A stretch of DNA of 64,000 nt, taken from assembly GCA_964020085.1 (NCBI GenBank), contig OZ026601.1, positions 21,987,366 to 22,051,365 of the forward strand, in the 5' to 3' direction. This document shows, one piece after another, positions 57,101 to 61,970 of the stretch. The notes beneath the pieces were generated by a model. It was not told where the DNA came from. It was given only the letters and a program-made list of their open reading frames with translations, and made no database searches. Position numbers and translations under genes: made by a program. Origin of the DNA: Micromussa lordhowensis (lineage: Eukaryota; Cnidaria; Anthozoa; Scleractinia; Lobophylliidae). Each line of letters starts with the position of its first letter. The first letter of the stretch is position 1.

Positions 57101-59512
57101 GATTCTCAGGGATCGGAGGGCTCACCGCCGACTGAGAGAGCTCCTTCGGTAAAGATTCTTACAGGTGAAGGGTCGAGGTCCAATTCACCAACCATGGAGA
57201 GAGCGAAATTTGGTGTTAAGAGGGGTGTCGAGAGTTCTTCTGCCTCCATACAAATGGTGCTTGATCCCTCAGATGCAGAGTTCAGGCCTAAAGGAGCAGG
57301 ATCCTTGAAGGCGTATTCCTACTCTCACCCTCCCCCTCCGTCGTATCGACGCGTTAATCCTCAGAAGAGGGCCGCTAGTCCCAGTGCCCCCGATCAGCCT
57401 TTCTATCCTTTGGAAGTGAATTACTCATCAGCACAGGAGTCGGAAGTAAGGAAGTCTTCAGATGAACCGCCCAGTGCCTCGCCCAGTGAGCACGACGGTG
57501 CATCCAAGCCAAGCTTCGCTTCTTTCAGCGAGGAGACTCGTCGGAGGTTATTAAAACTAAACCTGCAAAAGAAAGCGGCTGAGAAGAGGCGACAGAGTGA
57601 AGAAGAAAAGGAGGTGACTCCGCCGCCAAGTGAAAGGAGCGACGAAGCACCACGTGATGCGCCTCGTGAACGAAAGATCTCAGATCAGGGAGTGTTTGAG
57701 AGCATGGATCAGCTCAGTAGTAGCAGCACAAGCCGTAGCAGTAGCGCACATAGCAGCAAGAATCCGTCACTGGATTCTCTACACGTGGCACCCCAGCCTC
57801 AGCCAGATAAAGTGGCGAGTTTACCTGTGACGTCTCACAGCGAAACGCCGCGAGTAAACGGCGGTGCTAAGACAATGTCGCTTCCAAATGAAGCGCTTCG
57901 GGAAGTAGTGCCCAGGTCTAATGAGACAGTAGTGGCCGTTGTCAAGGGGAGAGGTGTGATGTCTGGCACACTGAGACAGTTTGAACCCGCTCGAAGACCG
58001 GCTAGTCTGGATATCCCAACCAAACGTGAAAATGCTGAAGAGCTCCGGTTGGCTAGGAGATCTCTGGGCTCTGAAGAGAGCAGCGATACGTCGAGCGATG
58101 AAGGCGATGAATGCGCCATCAGCATGTCAAAGACATTTGATGAAAAGCTTCGGATTTTACTGGATCTTGGTAGCACGTTTGGAAACAAGGAGGGCGGAAG
58201 TGACGCGCATAGCGATGATGATAAGTCGTCTGTGAGAAGCGAACCACAGAGGAGGCCGATCGCGAACAGTGACGAAATGGCACAACGCCGAGCATCGGAT
58301 GAACCCGGCAGGGTGTACAAGATTGTGGGTGTGAACCCGTCAAGTGATACGCTCGAGACGGTGTCCACACCGTATAACAGCAGAACACATGTCCCCAGAG
58401 AAGCGTCCAGACACGAAACTCCTGAAACGGAATCGAGATCGAACAGTTCAATAGAAAATAACACTAGTAAATACTTTGCAGCCCCGTCTACAGAGGAGCG
58501 TGCTAGTTCACAGCCGCCCTCTCCAGCGAGAACAGCTGTCCGTGGAGGAACACCCGTGTCTTCTGATAAAAAGGTTGGTGATTTGAGGCAAAGATTCGAG
58601 AGCAGTCCGAGTAAAGGCAAAGTTAGTGGTCTGACACCAAGGAGTAACCAGGTCAGAGGAAGAGATTACGCACCGCCAGTTGCGCGAAAGAAAATTGGAT
58701 CAGTCCGGACAACGACTCCTGTTTCTCTCAAGGAGTTTAATGTCAAACCAGCTGGTGTGAAGCCGTCTGCTGCTCAGCCCGTTCAAGCAGGAGGGGTAGT
58801 GAGAGGGGTACAGCGGGGAACTGCGCAAAGGCCGCCTGAAAGTAGAGCGGTGAGCTCGAGGAGCATCCGCCTAGAGTCTAGCCCAGCGAAACACTCATCT
58901 ACCTCACCAGTACGGTACAGCACGGAGAGAACTGATAGCGGTGTCGATAGGACAACACCGCGGGCCAGACCAAACGACAAAAATGAAAGATCCAAGGGGC
59001 CGCCAGTTGTAGGGAAGACACACGTGCCTCCACGTGTCATGAATCGAGAGTACGGAGCCAAGTCCAAACTGTTATCTCACAAAGACTCGGCAAAAGAGCT
59101 ACTTCCTTCCAAGACTAGAGTACCAGCCAGGGACGTTCGAGGTTCGCAAACACAGAGCAAGCTTGAGAAGGATGCACAGCACATCGCCGAACTTCTGGAA
59201 GAGATGCACAGTGAGCGCTACTTGCACCTCTCCCGTCAACAGTCCGACATATCTGGACAGGCGCAGAAAGCCGCTGCCCAGAGGGCCGCTATCCGCAGGC
59301 GCAGGCGCTCTTTAGGAGATGACAACAATTCTGTTACGTTGCAAATAGTCAACTCACCCGCGGACGAAAGGGAAAATACATCCGCTCCCTCGGGAATGGA
59401 AGTCACTCAGGGAGGCTATAACACTTGGCGTCATGAGGCTGATGTAAGACCAAGTAGCCCCCAGCGCGGTGGAAACACCACAAGGAGTGCTGTACACACT
59501 GTCAAGAGGTGA
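24440..59512 (+). CDS. ARHGAP21: ARHGAP21/23-type Rho GTPase-activating protein (PDZ-PH-RhoGAP), 26 coding exons
   Basis: Seen: exons at 24440-24466, 29130-29291, 30359-30497, 31031-31109, 32039-32093, 36438-37829, 41162-41305, 43146-43187, 45376-45429, 46145-46234, 46505-46630, 46943-47011, 47391-47458, 48315-48439, 48823-48900, 49521-49573, 49752-49825, 50638-50722, 51990-52068, 52754-52827, 54514-54603, 55163-55288, 55404-55454, 56046-56133, 56565-56590 and 57005-59512. All introns are GT-AG, phases match, and the frame stays open for 1967 codons. Domains: PDZ about residues 33-154, PH 681-793, RhoGAP about 885-1094, with disordered Ser/Pro/Arg-rich segments between and after. Known family role: the GAP domain speeds GTP hydrolysis by Rho-family GTPases (Cdc42, RhoA); in vertebrates the PH region binds ARF1 at the Golgi and the PDZ links to junction or cytoskeletal partners. 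Length and domain order fit vertebrate ARHGAP21 better than the shorter ARHGAP23, but a cnidarian gene may be pro-orthologous to both, so the symbol is provisional. Alternative first exons are not excluded. Confidence 0.93.
24467..29129 (+). other. RhoGAP intron 1
   Basis: 4.66 kb, AT-rich, no coding sequence. Contains an inverted-repeat MITE at 28113-28262 (listed separately). Typical of a long first intron that could carry enhancers, but no specific element is identifiable. Confidence 0.7.
28113..28262. mobile_element. 150-bp palindromic MITE in intron 1
   Basis: GATATATCAAACATAACAGA + CAGTGTTTCATCAGAATATC + CAAGCACC at the left is the imperfect reverse complement of the right end, with about 46-bp arms. 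Confidence 0.8.
29130..29291 (+). CDS. ARHGAP21: RhoGAP gene exon 2 (start of PDZ domain)
   Basis: Polypyrimidine tract and cag acceptor before, gtcagt donor after; 54 codons, phase 0 at both ends. Residues 10-63. It holds the PDZ carboxylate-binding loop [11 protein letters not shown] at residues 40-50, followed by VVYPPE, a sequence characteristic of the ARHGAP21/23 PDZ. Confidence 0.93.
29740..29853. mobile_element. C/T-rich hairpin element, copy 2 (intron 2)
   Basis: Same family as 14740-14869: GGTCCCTTGGGGAACAGTGA at the left, TCACTGTTCTCCTAGGCACC at the right, meeting near GACTTTGTC. More diverged than copy 1. Confidence 0.8.
30359..30497 (+). CDS. ARHGAP21: RhoGAP gene exon 3 (PDZ, central)
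   Basis: 139 nt, entering in phase 0 and leaving in phase 1. It encodes [20 protein letters not shown] and then GLST, the PDZ strand-helix segment in which 'EPMDT-FV' and 'GPA-RAGL' are family hallmarks. It starts with a Pro-Gly repeat (PGPGPG). Confidence 0.93.
31031..31109 (+). CDS. ARHGAP21: RhoGAP gene exon 4 (PDZ, GDxIxxVNG segment)
   Basis: 79 nt between a ttttcag acceptor and gtaagg donor. Encodes [20 protein letters not shown] and then IELIL, which contains the PDZ 'GD-I--VNG' turn and the 'K-YSQVI-LI' helix typical of this family. Confidence 0.93.
31845..31912. repeat. Short hairpin in intron 4
   Basis: GTTTCGGGACTGAGCCCTTC pairs imperfectly with GAATGGCTCAGTCCCGAAAC. An isolated 65-bp inverted repeat. 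Confidence 0.65.
32039..32093 (+). CDS. ARHGAP21: RhoGAP gene exon 5 (end of PDZ)
   Basis: 55 nt completing the last PDZ strand: [19 protein letters not shown], residues 136-154. Donor gtgagt; phase 0 exit into the disordered region. Confidence 0.9.
33844..34796. mobile_element. Element with TGCCAACGAG termini and internal diverged tandem repeats
   Basis: TGCCAACGAG at 33844 and CTCGTTGGCA ending at 34796 are perfect 10-bp inverted ends. Near the left end a strong hairpin (GCCAGCCGAGCG / CGCTCGGCTGGC) occurs at 33855-33882. Internally, 'AGTGT-TTCCTTCTCT...ATCGAACTGAAAGTTC' units recur at about 34147, 34331 and 34450. Boundaries are tentative. Confidence 0.5.
36086..36155 (+). repeat. Perfect 35-bp tandem duplication
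   Basis: CATGCTAGTCGGTGTGTGCT + ATATGCTGCGTATAT occurs twice without mismatch at 36086-36120 and 36121-36155; a recent duplication 280 bp upstream of exon 6. Confidence 0.95.
36438..37829 (+). CDS. ARHGAP21: RhoGAP gene exon 6 (464-codon disordered exon)
   Basis: 1392 nt, phase 0 at both ends, residues 155-618. Ser/Thr/Pro-rich with no folded domain. Notable motifs: a proline run SPPPVKPKP followed by RRLSS near residue 187 (basophilic kinase or 14-3-3-like), and [10 protein letters not shown] at residues 542-551, matching the RRxSYLLA stretch I associate with vertebrate ARHGAP21/23. The exon ends in an acidic stretch before the donor. Confidence 0.93.
38004..38826. mobile_element. 823-bp TTAA-flanked foldback MITE
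   Basis: TTAA at 38000-38003 and 38827-38830. Termini AGTGGTACTATGACGAAAAT (left) and AGTTTTACTATGATCAAATT (right, reverse complement) open into inverted arms of about 230 bp sharing AATATGCAAAT and TGACGTCA. The word TACTATG is shared with the element at 3796. Confidence 0.8.
38831..40604. mobile_element. piggyBac-like TTAA element, non-autonomous, with assembly gap
   Basis: TTAA at 38827-38830 and 40605-40608. Inverted ends CCCATTGACCCC (left) and CCCATTGACTCC (right, reverse complement); CCC next to TTAA is the piggyBac terminal signature. Subterminal ACGGCCGGTTACGGCCGGCA occurs twice near the right end. No transposase ORF in the sequenced part; 200 N at 39773-39972 hide the middle. Confidence 0.72.
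39773..39972. other. Assembly gap (200 N)
   Basis: A run of exactly 200 N, probably a scaffold-join placeholder, within the piggyBac-like element in intron 6. True size unknown. Any ORF across it is meaningless. Confidence 0.98.
41162..41305 (+). CDS. ARHGAP21: RhoGAP gene exon 7 (second RRxSYxMATS motif)
   Basis: 48 codons, phase 0 at both ends, residues 619-666. Contains [10 protein letters not shown] at 639-648, a near copy of the motif in exon 6, then an acidic end. Supported by the cag acceptor, gtaaac donor and phase match. Confidence 0.85.
41515..42205 (+). repeat. Tandem duplication of about 350 bp in intron 7
   Basis: Two copies share ATGGCCACCATAT, AGCTATTTAGTGCATATTCA, CTCCCAGATGTTTGTCCCCC, TTCTTTGGCTAGCATGCAAA and GAGGTTTTAAA-TTCTGGAGT, starting near 41519 and 41881. 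Copy 1 has an expanded ATT array; copy 2 has a short insertion before the C-run. Confidence 0.9.
41741..41799 (+). repeat. (ATT)n microsatellite
   Basis: About 19 ATT units with one G interruption, inside copy 1 of the intron 7 duplication. Confidence 0.95.
42207..42364. mobile_element. 158-bp palindromic MITE
   Basis: CAATAGACCACAAGTTTCTA + TGGGTTGTAGGCTGATAAAC + CAC at the left and its near-perfect reverse complement at the right; about 43-bp arms. Inner TGTTGGTAGAACAC / GTGTTCTACCAACA also pairs. Confidence 0.88.
43146..43187 (+). CDS. ARHGAP21: RhoGAP gene exon 8 (14 codons)
   Basis: A 42-nt microexon reading [14 protein letters not shown], residues 667-680, between a ttgcag acceptor and gtaaga donor, phase 0 at both ends. 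It could be skipped without changing the frame. It links the disordered region to the PH domain. Confidence 0.8.
43480..44718. mobile_element. 1.24-kb pogo/Tigger-like DNA transposon, internally deleted
   Basis: TA at 43478-43479 and 44719-44720. Inverted ends share TATTTATTCGCCTATAAG. The interior retains both ends of a transposase gene on the + strand (next entry) with the catalytic core missing, so it is non-autonomous. Confidence 0.85.
43940..44452 (+). pseudogene. Remnant pogo-type transposase (CENP-B-like N-terminus plus acidic C-terminus)
   Basis: From 43940: [20 protein letters not shown], then [20 protein letters not shown], a psq/CENP-B helix-turn-helix. After an in-frame TAA at 44102 the same frame continues [20 protein letters not shown], the second CENP-B-type DNA-binding helix set. 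In another frame, 44313-44451 reads [20 protein letters not shown] and an acidic run ending at TGA. The DDE core that should lie between is deleted. Confidence 0.82.
44904..45058. mobile_element. Hairpin MITE in intron 8
   Basis: GGTCAAGATGGCTGGATATT + GGCCA (44922-44946) is a perfect reverse complement of 45018-45042. Outer ATTGACCAAGC / GCTTGGTCAAT also pair, as do GCGTGTTTA / TAAACACGC inside. Confidence 0.9.
45376..45429 (+). CDS. ARHGAP21: RhoGAP gene exon 9 (first PH strand)
   Basis: 18 codons, residues 681-698: [18 protein letters not shown]. The 'KEGLL--K' pattern is the first beta-strand of a PH domain. Phase 0 at both ends. Confidence 0.88.
46145..46234 (+). CDS. ARHGAP21: RhoGAP gene exon 10 (PH strands 2-3)
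   Basis: 30 codons, residues 699-728, containing [20 protein letters not shown]. The 'W-P-FAVLRG--LYL-KDK' pattern is the standard PH beta2-beta3 hairpin. gtgagt donor. Confidence 0.93.
46505..46630 (+). CDS. ARHGAP21: RhoGAP gene exon 11 (PH core)
   Basis: 42 codons, residues 729-770. Contains [17 protein letters not shown] and EFLFQ, matching the 'DI-Y--TKRK-VFR-TT----LFQ' signature of the ARHGAP21/23 PH domain. Confidence 0.94.
46943..47011 (+). CDS. ARHGAP21: RhoGAP gene exon 12 (PH C-terminal helix)
   Basis: 23 codons, residues 771-793: [20 protein letters not shown] and then DED. It carries the invariant PH-helix tryptophan at residue 780. Phase 0 at both ends. Confidence 0.92.
47391..47458 (+). 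CDS. ARHGAP21: RhoGAP gene exon 13 (post-PH helix)
   Basis: 68 nt with a tttttttcag acceptor and gtgagg donor. Contains [13 protein letters not shown], matching in position and pattern the helix after the PH domain that, with the PH, forms the ARF-binding module in vertebrate ARHGAP21. Confidence 0.85.
47459..48314 (+). other. RhoGAP intron 13
   Basis: Contains the tRNA-derived SINE at 47887-48168. Otherwise unremarkable. Confidence 0.6.
47887..48168 (+). mobile_element. tRNA-derived SINE in intron 13
   Basis: GCGGTGGCCTCATGGTTAGT head, degenerate box B (GGGGTTTCGGCC), body TTGTGTTGTGTTCTTG and CAGGTGTATGAATGGGTACC, tail GGGGGTAACCCTGCC to CGCATGTAGACTT. Same family as 18944-19230; box B is decayed. 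Confidence 0.85.
48315..48439 (+). CDS. ARHGAP21: RhoGAP gene exon 14 (PH-RhoGAP linker)
   Basis: 125 nt, phase 2 in and phase 1 out. Encodes a Ser/Pro linker and a basic '[20 protein letters not shown]' segment. Low complexity; support is splice sites and phase continuity. Confidence 0.8.
48823..48900 (+). CDS. ARHGAP21: RhoGAP gene exon 15 (basic linker)
   Basis: 78 nt, phase 1 in and out. Encodes [20 protein letters not shown], a Lys/Arg cluster (SKKRKK) resembling a nuclear-localisation or membrane-binding patch just before the RhoGAP domain. Vertebrate relatives also have a basic segment here. Confidence 0.8.
48901..49520 (+). other. RhoGAP intron 15
   Basis: 620 bp. A segment at about 49195-49300 (GAATTTCCATTCAAAACATT, then CCGGCCACTGAAACAGGAAT) looks like a dispersed repeat. 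No coding sequence. Confidence 0.5.
49521..49573 (+). CDS. ARHGAP21: RhoGAP gene exon 16 (start of RhoGAP domain)
   Basis: 53 nt encoding [18 protein letters not shown], residues 884-901. 'FGV-L--CP' is the RhoGAP entry motif; here histidine-serine-valine precedes GVPL. gtgggt donor, phase 0 exit. Confidence 0.9.
49752..49825 (+). CDS. ARHGAP21: RhoGAP gene exon 17 (arginine finger)
   Basis: 74 nt: [20 protein letters not shown] then GVY and the split codon of R926. 'GVYR-VPG' across the exon 17/18 junction is the catalytic arginine finger of RhoGAPs. The finger codon is interrupted by the intron after its second base. Confidence 0.95.
49826..50637 (+). other. RhoGAP intron 17
   Basis: Interrupts the arginine-finger codon. 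Contains the TATA-bearing repeat at 50194-50525. Otherwise unremarkable. Confidence 0.6.
50194..50525 (+). repeat. TATA-bearing repeat, sense copy in intron 17
   Basis: Closely similar to the reverse complement of 63660-64000: CCTGTTAACTTTTTCTACAT, CTATATAAAGCAGTGGCAGT, AAGTCGGAATAGATTTATTC and ACACCAGGACACAAGTCGCA. The TATATAAAG word (50226-50234) resembles a retroelement promoter. Class unknown. Confidence 0.8.
50638..50722 (+). CDS. ARHGAP21: RhoGAP gene exon 18
   Basis: 85 nt completing the arginine-finger codon and encoding [19 protein letters not shown] and IENVCLEEE, residues 927-954. 'VPGN-A-VS-LQE-LN-G' is diagnostic for the family. Confidence 0.95.
50723..51989 (+). other. RhoGAP intron 18
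   Basis: 1.27 kb, mostly AT-rich, with a tRNA-SINE-like repeat at 51720-51905. Confidence 0.55.
51720..51905 (+). repeat. SINE-like repeat with a box B word
   Basis: GCATCGCACCGGTATCGCGG + AGGTCACTGGTTCGAATCCC + GTTGAAGCCCTGATT; GGTTCGAATCC is a consensus box B. Followed by a decayed body ending near CAGTTCATATATGAATTATT. It stops about 85 bp before exon 19. Confidence 0.65.
51990..52068 (+). CDS. ARHGAP21: RhoGAP gene exon 19 (LRKLP helix)
   Basis: 79 nt: [20 protein letters not shown] followed by EGLVTA, residues 955-980. The 'LLK-F-RKLPEPL' helix is a RhoGAP core element. Here residue 976 is glycine where proline is nearly universal (LPEGL instead of LPEPL). Confidence 0.94.
52268..52544. 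mobile_element. 277-bp MITE in intron 20 upstream sequence (intron 19)
   Basis: TTAGAGCGGTTTTCAATTGA + GTGTCGAA at the left and TTCGACACTCAAATGAAAAC + CGCTCTAA at the right form about 27-bp inverted ends with one mismatch. Lies between exons 19 and 20. The inner AATCAGAAG/CCAATCA words are CCAAT-rich. Confidence 0.85.
52754..52827 (+). CDS. ARHGAP21: RhoGAP gene exon 20
   Basis: 74 nt: [20 protein letters not shown] then SIRSV, residues 981-1005. Matches the 'Y-DFI-ANR-ED---R' helix of ARHGAP21/23. Phase 1 in, 0 out. Confidence 0.92.
53108..53330 (-). mobile_element. tRNA-derived SINE, minus strand, diverged
   Basis: Read on the minus strand: GGTTCGTGTCC (box B), TGTTGTGTTCTTGGGCAAGA, CTCTCCTGC complement words, and CCTATCCAGGGGGGAGTAGT. 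Same architecture as the SINEs at 18944 and 47887 but more diverged, with an altered tail. Confidence 0.65.
54141..54180 (+). repeat. (GTC)n trinucleotide run
   Basis: About 13 GTC units with small interruptions in intron 20. Confidence 0.9.
54268..54330. repeat. GC-rich hairpin followed by ATG run
   Basis: GGCGGCCCTTCGGGCCGCC is a perfect stem with a TTCG loop, inside a larger GCTCCG/CGGAGC frame, then TATGATGATGATGATGATG. It looks like the 3' end of a dispersed repeat. Confidence 0.75.
54514..54603 (+). CDS. ARHGAP21: RhoGAP gene exon 21
   Basis: 30 codons, residues 1006-1035: [20 protein letters not shown], then [10 protein letters not shown]. This is the RhoGAP 'LP--H-ETLK-L--HL--V---S-KNK' helix pair. 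Confidence 0.95.
55163..55288 (+). CDS. ARHGAP21: RhoGAP gene exon 22 (NLAIVFGPT)
   Basis: 42 codons, residues 1036-1077: [20 protein letters not shown], then [12 protein letters not shown] and [10 protein letters not shown]1040 in 'NLAIVFGP' is the conserved asparagine that contacts the GTPase. Confidence 0.96.
55404..55454 (+). CDS. ARHGAP21: RhoGAP gene exon 23 (last RhoGAP helix)
   Basis: 17 codons: [17 protein letters not shown], residues 1078-1094. 'DWFF-EE' closes the GAP domain in this family. Phase 0 at both ends. Confidence 0.92.
55455..56045 (+). other. RhoGAP intron 23
   Basis: Contains a C-run of about 16 bases at 55889-55906 within a pyrimidine-rich stretch. No coding sequence. 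Confidence 0.55.
56046..56133 (+). CDS. ARHGAP21: RhoGAP gene exon 24 (post-GAP linker)
   Basis: 88 nt, residues 1095-1123 plus one base. Contains [13 protein letters not shown], in the position of the short 'LL-NIG' segment that follows the GAP domain in vertebrates. gatag acceptor, gtgagt donor. Confidence 0.82.
56565..56590 (+). CDS. ARHGAP21: RhoGAP gene exon 25 (26-nt microexon)
   Basis: Completes a glycine codon and reads EDGSYKPK, residues 1124-1132. gtattag acceptor and gtaaga donor; phases 1 in and 0 out fit exons 24 and 26 exactly. Skipping it would shift the frame. Evidence is splice sites and phase only. Confidence 0.72.
57005..59512 (+). CDS. ARHGAP21: RhoGAP gene exon 26 (C-terminal disordered tail, stop)
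   Basis: 2508 nt, 835 codons and a TGA, residues 1133-1967. The first residues ([20 protein letters not shown]) continue from exon 25. The tail is Ser/Arg/Pro/Glu-rich, with a charged probable helix [20 protein letters not shown] upstream, an [20 protein letters not shown] segment, and a run of five arginines followed by SLGDD at about 1896-1905, a basophilic-kinase-type site. It ends RSAVHTVKR, which is not a classic PDZ ligand. Codon usage is more GC-rich than in the upstream exons. Confidence 0.95.
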   Translation, partial: SSGISLHIPKFRSGKTSKSDSGQGSSSDGPLSDSQGSEGSPPTERAPSVKILTGEGSRSNSPTMERAKFGVKRGVESSSASIQMVLDPSDAEFRPKGAGSLKAYSYSHPPPPSYRRVNPQKRAASPSAPDQPFYPLEVNYSSAQESEVRKSSDEPPSASPSEHDGASKPSFASFSEETRRRLLKLNLQKKAAEKRRQSEEEKEVTPPPSERSDEAPRDAPRERKISDQGVFESMDQLSSSSTSRSSSAHSSKNPSLDSLHVAPQPQPDKVASLPVTSHSETPRVNGGAKTMSLPNEALREVVPRSNETVVAVVKGRGVMSGTLRQFEPARRPASLDIPTKRENAEELRLARRSLGSEESSDTSSDEGDECAISMSKTFDEKLRILLDLGSTFGNKEGGSDAHSDDDKSSVRSEPQRRPIANSDEMAQRRASDEPGRVYKIVGVNPSSDTLETVSTPYNSRTHVPREASRHETPETESRSNSSIENNTSKYFAAPSTEERASSQPPSPARTAVRGGTPVSSDKKVGDLRQRFESSPSKGKVSGLTPRSNQVRGRDYAPPVARKKIGSVRTTTPVSLKEFNVKPAGVKPSAAQPVQAGGVVRGVQRGTAQRPPESRAVSSRSIRLESSPAKHSSTSPVRYSTERTDSGVDRTTPRARPNDKNERSKGPPVVGKTHVPPRVMNREYGAKSKLLSHKDSAKELLPSKTRVPARDVRGSQTQSKLEKDAQHIAELLEEMHSERYLHLSRQQSDISGQAQKAAAQRAAIRRRRRSLGDDNNSVTLQIVNSPADERENTSAPSGMEVTQGGYNTWRHEADVRPSSPQRGGNTTRSAVHTVKR

Positions 59513-61320
59513 CGCGAGAGTAAGGTGGAATCTTACTTGTCGTGCAAACGGGCCATTTGGGTCAGGTGACCCTAATACCTCAGTTTCCTAACGACAGCCG
59601 AACATCTCTCGTGGCTAAAAACCATAATCTTTGAATAATTTAAACACAGGTTTCCCTACTGTATCTGGTGTCCAACCTGAGGTAGAAAGCAATCTTTCTG
59701 CGTTGTTTGTTTGTTAATTTGTTTTGTAACTACAAAGCGATATATTTTTCTACTCTTGAAAATCTTAGCATTTTTAATGCAGACTCTAGCTGTTCTAGGA
59801 ATTAACTTTTTTCGACTTTTTTTCCTGTCACCATGAACTAATGGTATTTTATAGTATTGACAAATCATTACCGTATTGTCTGTAAGTCTTGTACAAATTC
59901 AACTTCCAATATGTTTTCGTTGTTAACGAAATTGTTAATTTTGTTCCATATCTTGAAAAGTAAGTTATTACTAATATATTTCCTTCCATTTCGAGGAAAC
60001 AAATGCTCTGGTTGTAACCAGAATTTGGGATTTAATGGTTTTCGTTGTATAGAAAAACATTTACAATACCTTGATCACTGCTGGTCTAGCTATTGTCACG
60101 CAATTTGACAACTAGTTGATTGCGTGACGTGACTCGGTGTTTAGAGGAGTCGCGTGTAAATTACGCATCTTAACTATTTGAAGATTTTTTTCAGGTACGG
60201 AGACAACTTAAGTGTTTCCGCAGCTTTTATATATCCTTATATACAAACAGTTATTTTTTCCCGACCCAATTGTATACTCGAGAATTTGAATTAGGTCAGT
60301 GAAGGAATGCTTGTAAAAAAAAAAATCACGGCTTCAAAATATAAAATAAGAGCTTTACTTCTGATAGGTTAGTAGGTTGCTATTTTTACAATATTATTAT
60401 TTTTATACCTTAATTGTGTAAAGTATTTTCTGAAAATGCATCTGTATTCACTGCAAACTAGTAGCTTAGCAAGGTTTGAATGGTATGGTGTTTAGGGTGT
60501 ATTTTATATATGTACAAATATACAAGTCTTGGTTTTACCTCGGCGTGAAGAGCTATAGTTATTATGGGTTTTATAATAATTATGATAATTATTTGTAGTA
60601 AAAAATAATAATAATAATTAATTTAAGTTTTTCTTGGAGGTGAAAAGGCAAGTCCATTTTCCTGTTGTTTATGTTAGTATTGCTTGTTAGTGTTCTCAGC
60701 TTGACTGAATTGTACACATGCCGGATTGATTTTTGTCCCTTCATAAATTTTCCTTGTCTGGTTGCTATCAGATGCTGCACATTTCTGTAATTCTAGTTAA
60801 GTGAATAATGTGTTTGTGGTGCACCCTAATATCATTCCCTGTAGCTTGATTGTGGTTGCTTTTCTCGTCACCAGTCTGCTAACTCTTCAGCCTACGTAGC
60901 TGGCGGTTAAGCGAAGGCGAAAACCACAAGGAGCCTGGGGGAACTTTTCGCGCGCTCGAATTGCTTATACCGCCAGCTACGCGGGCGACCCGTGTTATTT
61001 TTTCCCTTCTCAATCAATCAGTTACTCTTCAAAATGTTCAGATAACGACTTTCAAAACAGACTTCATTTAACATCTTTTATGGGATAAGAGGTTTAGTAA
61101 ATCCGTTTCTCGTTGAAAGGCATCTTTTGTTATTTGACCTTCATTTCAGCTAGAAGACGGACTTGCCTTTACACTTGACCTACTAGACTGTATTGTCCGT
61201 CAAGTGCGCGCGAGACTTAATATATAATAATAATGATTTAGACTGTAAACGGACTCATGACTGTTATACAGTGTAATTTACACGAAGATGATTAAAACTC
61301 AAACTTGTTGCAATGAGTTT
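59513..61320 (+). other. 3' UTR and downstream flank of the RhoGAP gene
   Basis: No AATAAA occurs in the first 1.7 kb after the stop. The first plausible signal is ATTAAA at 61291-61296, followed by GT-rich sequence. If used, the 3' UTR is about 1.8 kb and includes the MITE at 60891-60987. AT-rich with no ORF of note. Confidence 0.35.
60891..60987. mobile_element. 97-bp palindromic MITE downstream of the RhoGAP stop
   Basis: CCTACGTAGCTGGCGGT at the left and ACCGCCAGCTACGCGGG at the right form about 17-bp inverted ends; the inner part is CG-rich. Confidence 0.8.
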
Positions 61321-61455
61321 GGTGTTTTTGCTTTTTGCTTTCATTTGTGAGTTCGGGATGTGGCAGAATGCAGTGAGCCCGCAACTGTCCCGATATTTGG
61401 CGAGTGGACCCGTGATTACGGTAAACCTTGTTTCACTGGGTGAGACCTACCACAA

Positions 61456-61514
61456 CCTAGTTTCCAGGGTCCTCTTTCTTGCCCGAGGAACAAGAGGACC
61501 CTGGGAACAAGTTT
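61456..61514. repeat. Hairpin (TTTCCAGGGTCCTCTT)
   Basis: TTTCCAGGGTCCTCTTTCTTG pairs with CAAGAGGACCCTGGGAACAAG across a short loop. Short dispersed palindrome. Confidence 0.8.
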
Positions 61515-61970
61515 GAACCTATGCATTCGCCATTATTTCTGCGGCAATGGTAAAACAATGTGTGATGGTTAAACCAAATGTTCACCAGGGACATTCCGCA
61601 TTGCTCACTTTGAGAAAAGAGTAATGGCCTGGGGCGAGAGAATGCGCCTGAGTCTTACGGTACTTTGCGCGGGACAATAAACAAGGGACGGGACGGGACG
61701 GCAAGACGAACGCTTTCGGCCATAAGTCTTTGTGATATGAATTAACCCTGGAATAACCAAATTCCGTGATCCGAGGATCTTGCAAGCGTTCAGACACGAA
61801 GCGCTTGCCTTTATGCCAAATGGAACAGTACAAATTTGCAATAAACAAGGAGAAGGAATGAGTGTTCACCATTTGACAGCATTTAAAAATCTTGCAGTGG
61901 AAAGGAATGTTCCATTTAATTTCCCACTGAATGTTCAGAATTTGAAAACCTTTCAGTGATGAGGAATGTT

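Noticed and set aside
57835..58620. 261-codon open frame on the minus strand
   Set aside because: It lies wholly opposite exon 26, whose + strand frame is conserved and in phase with the rest of the gene. Its Leu/Ser-rich text is the shadow of Ser/Arg-rich codons.
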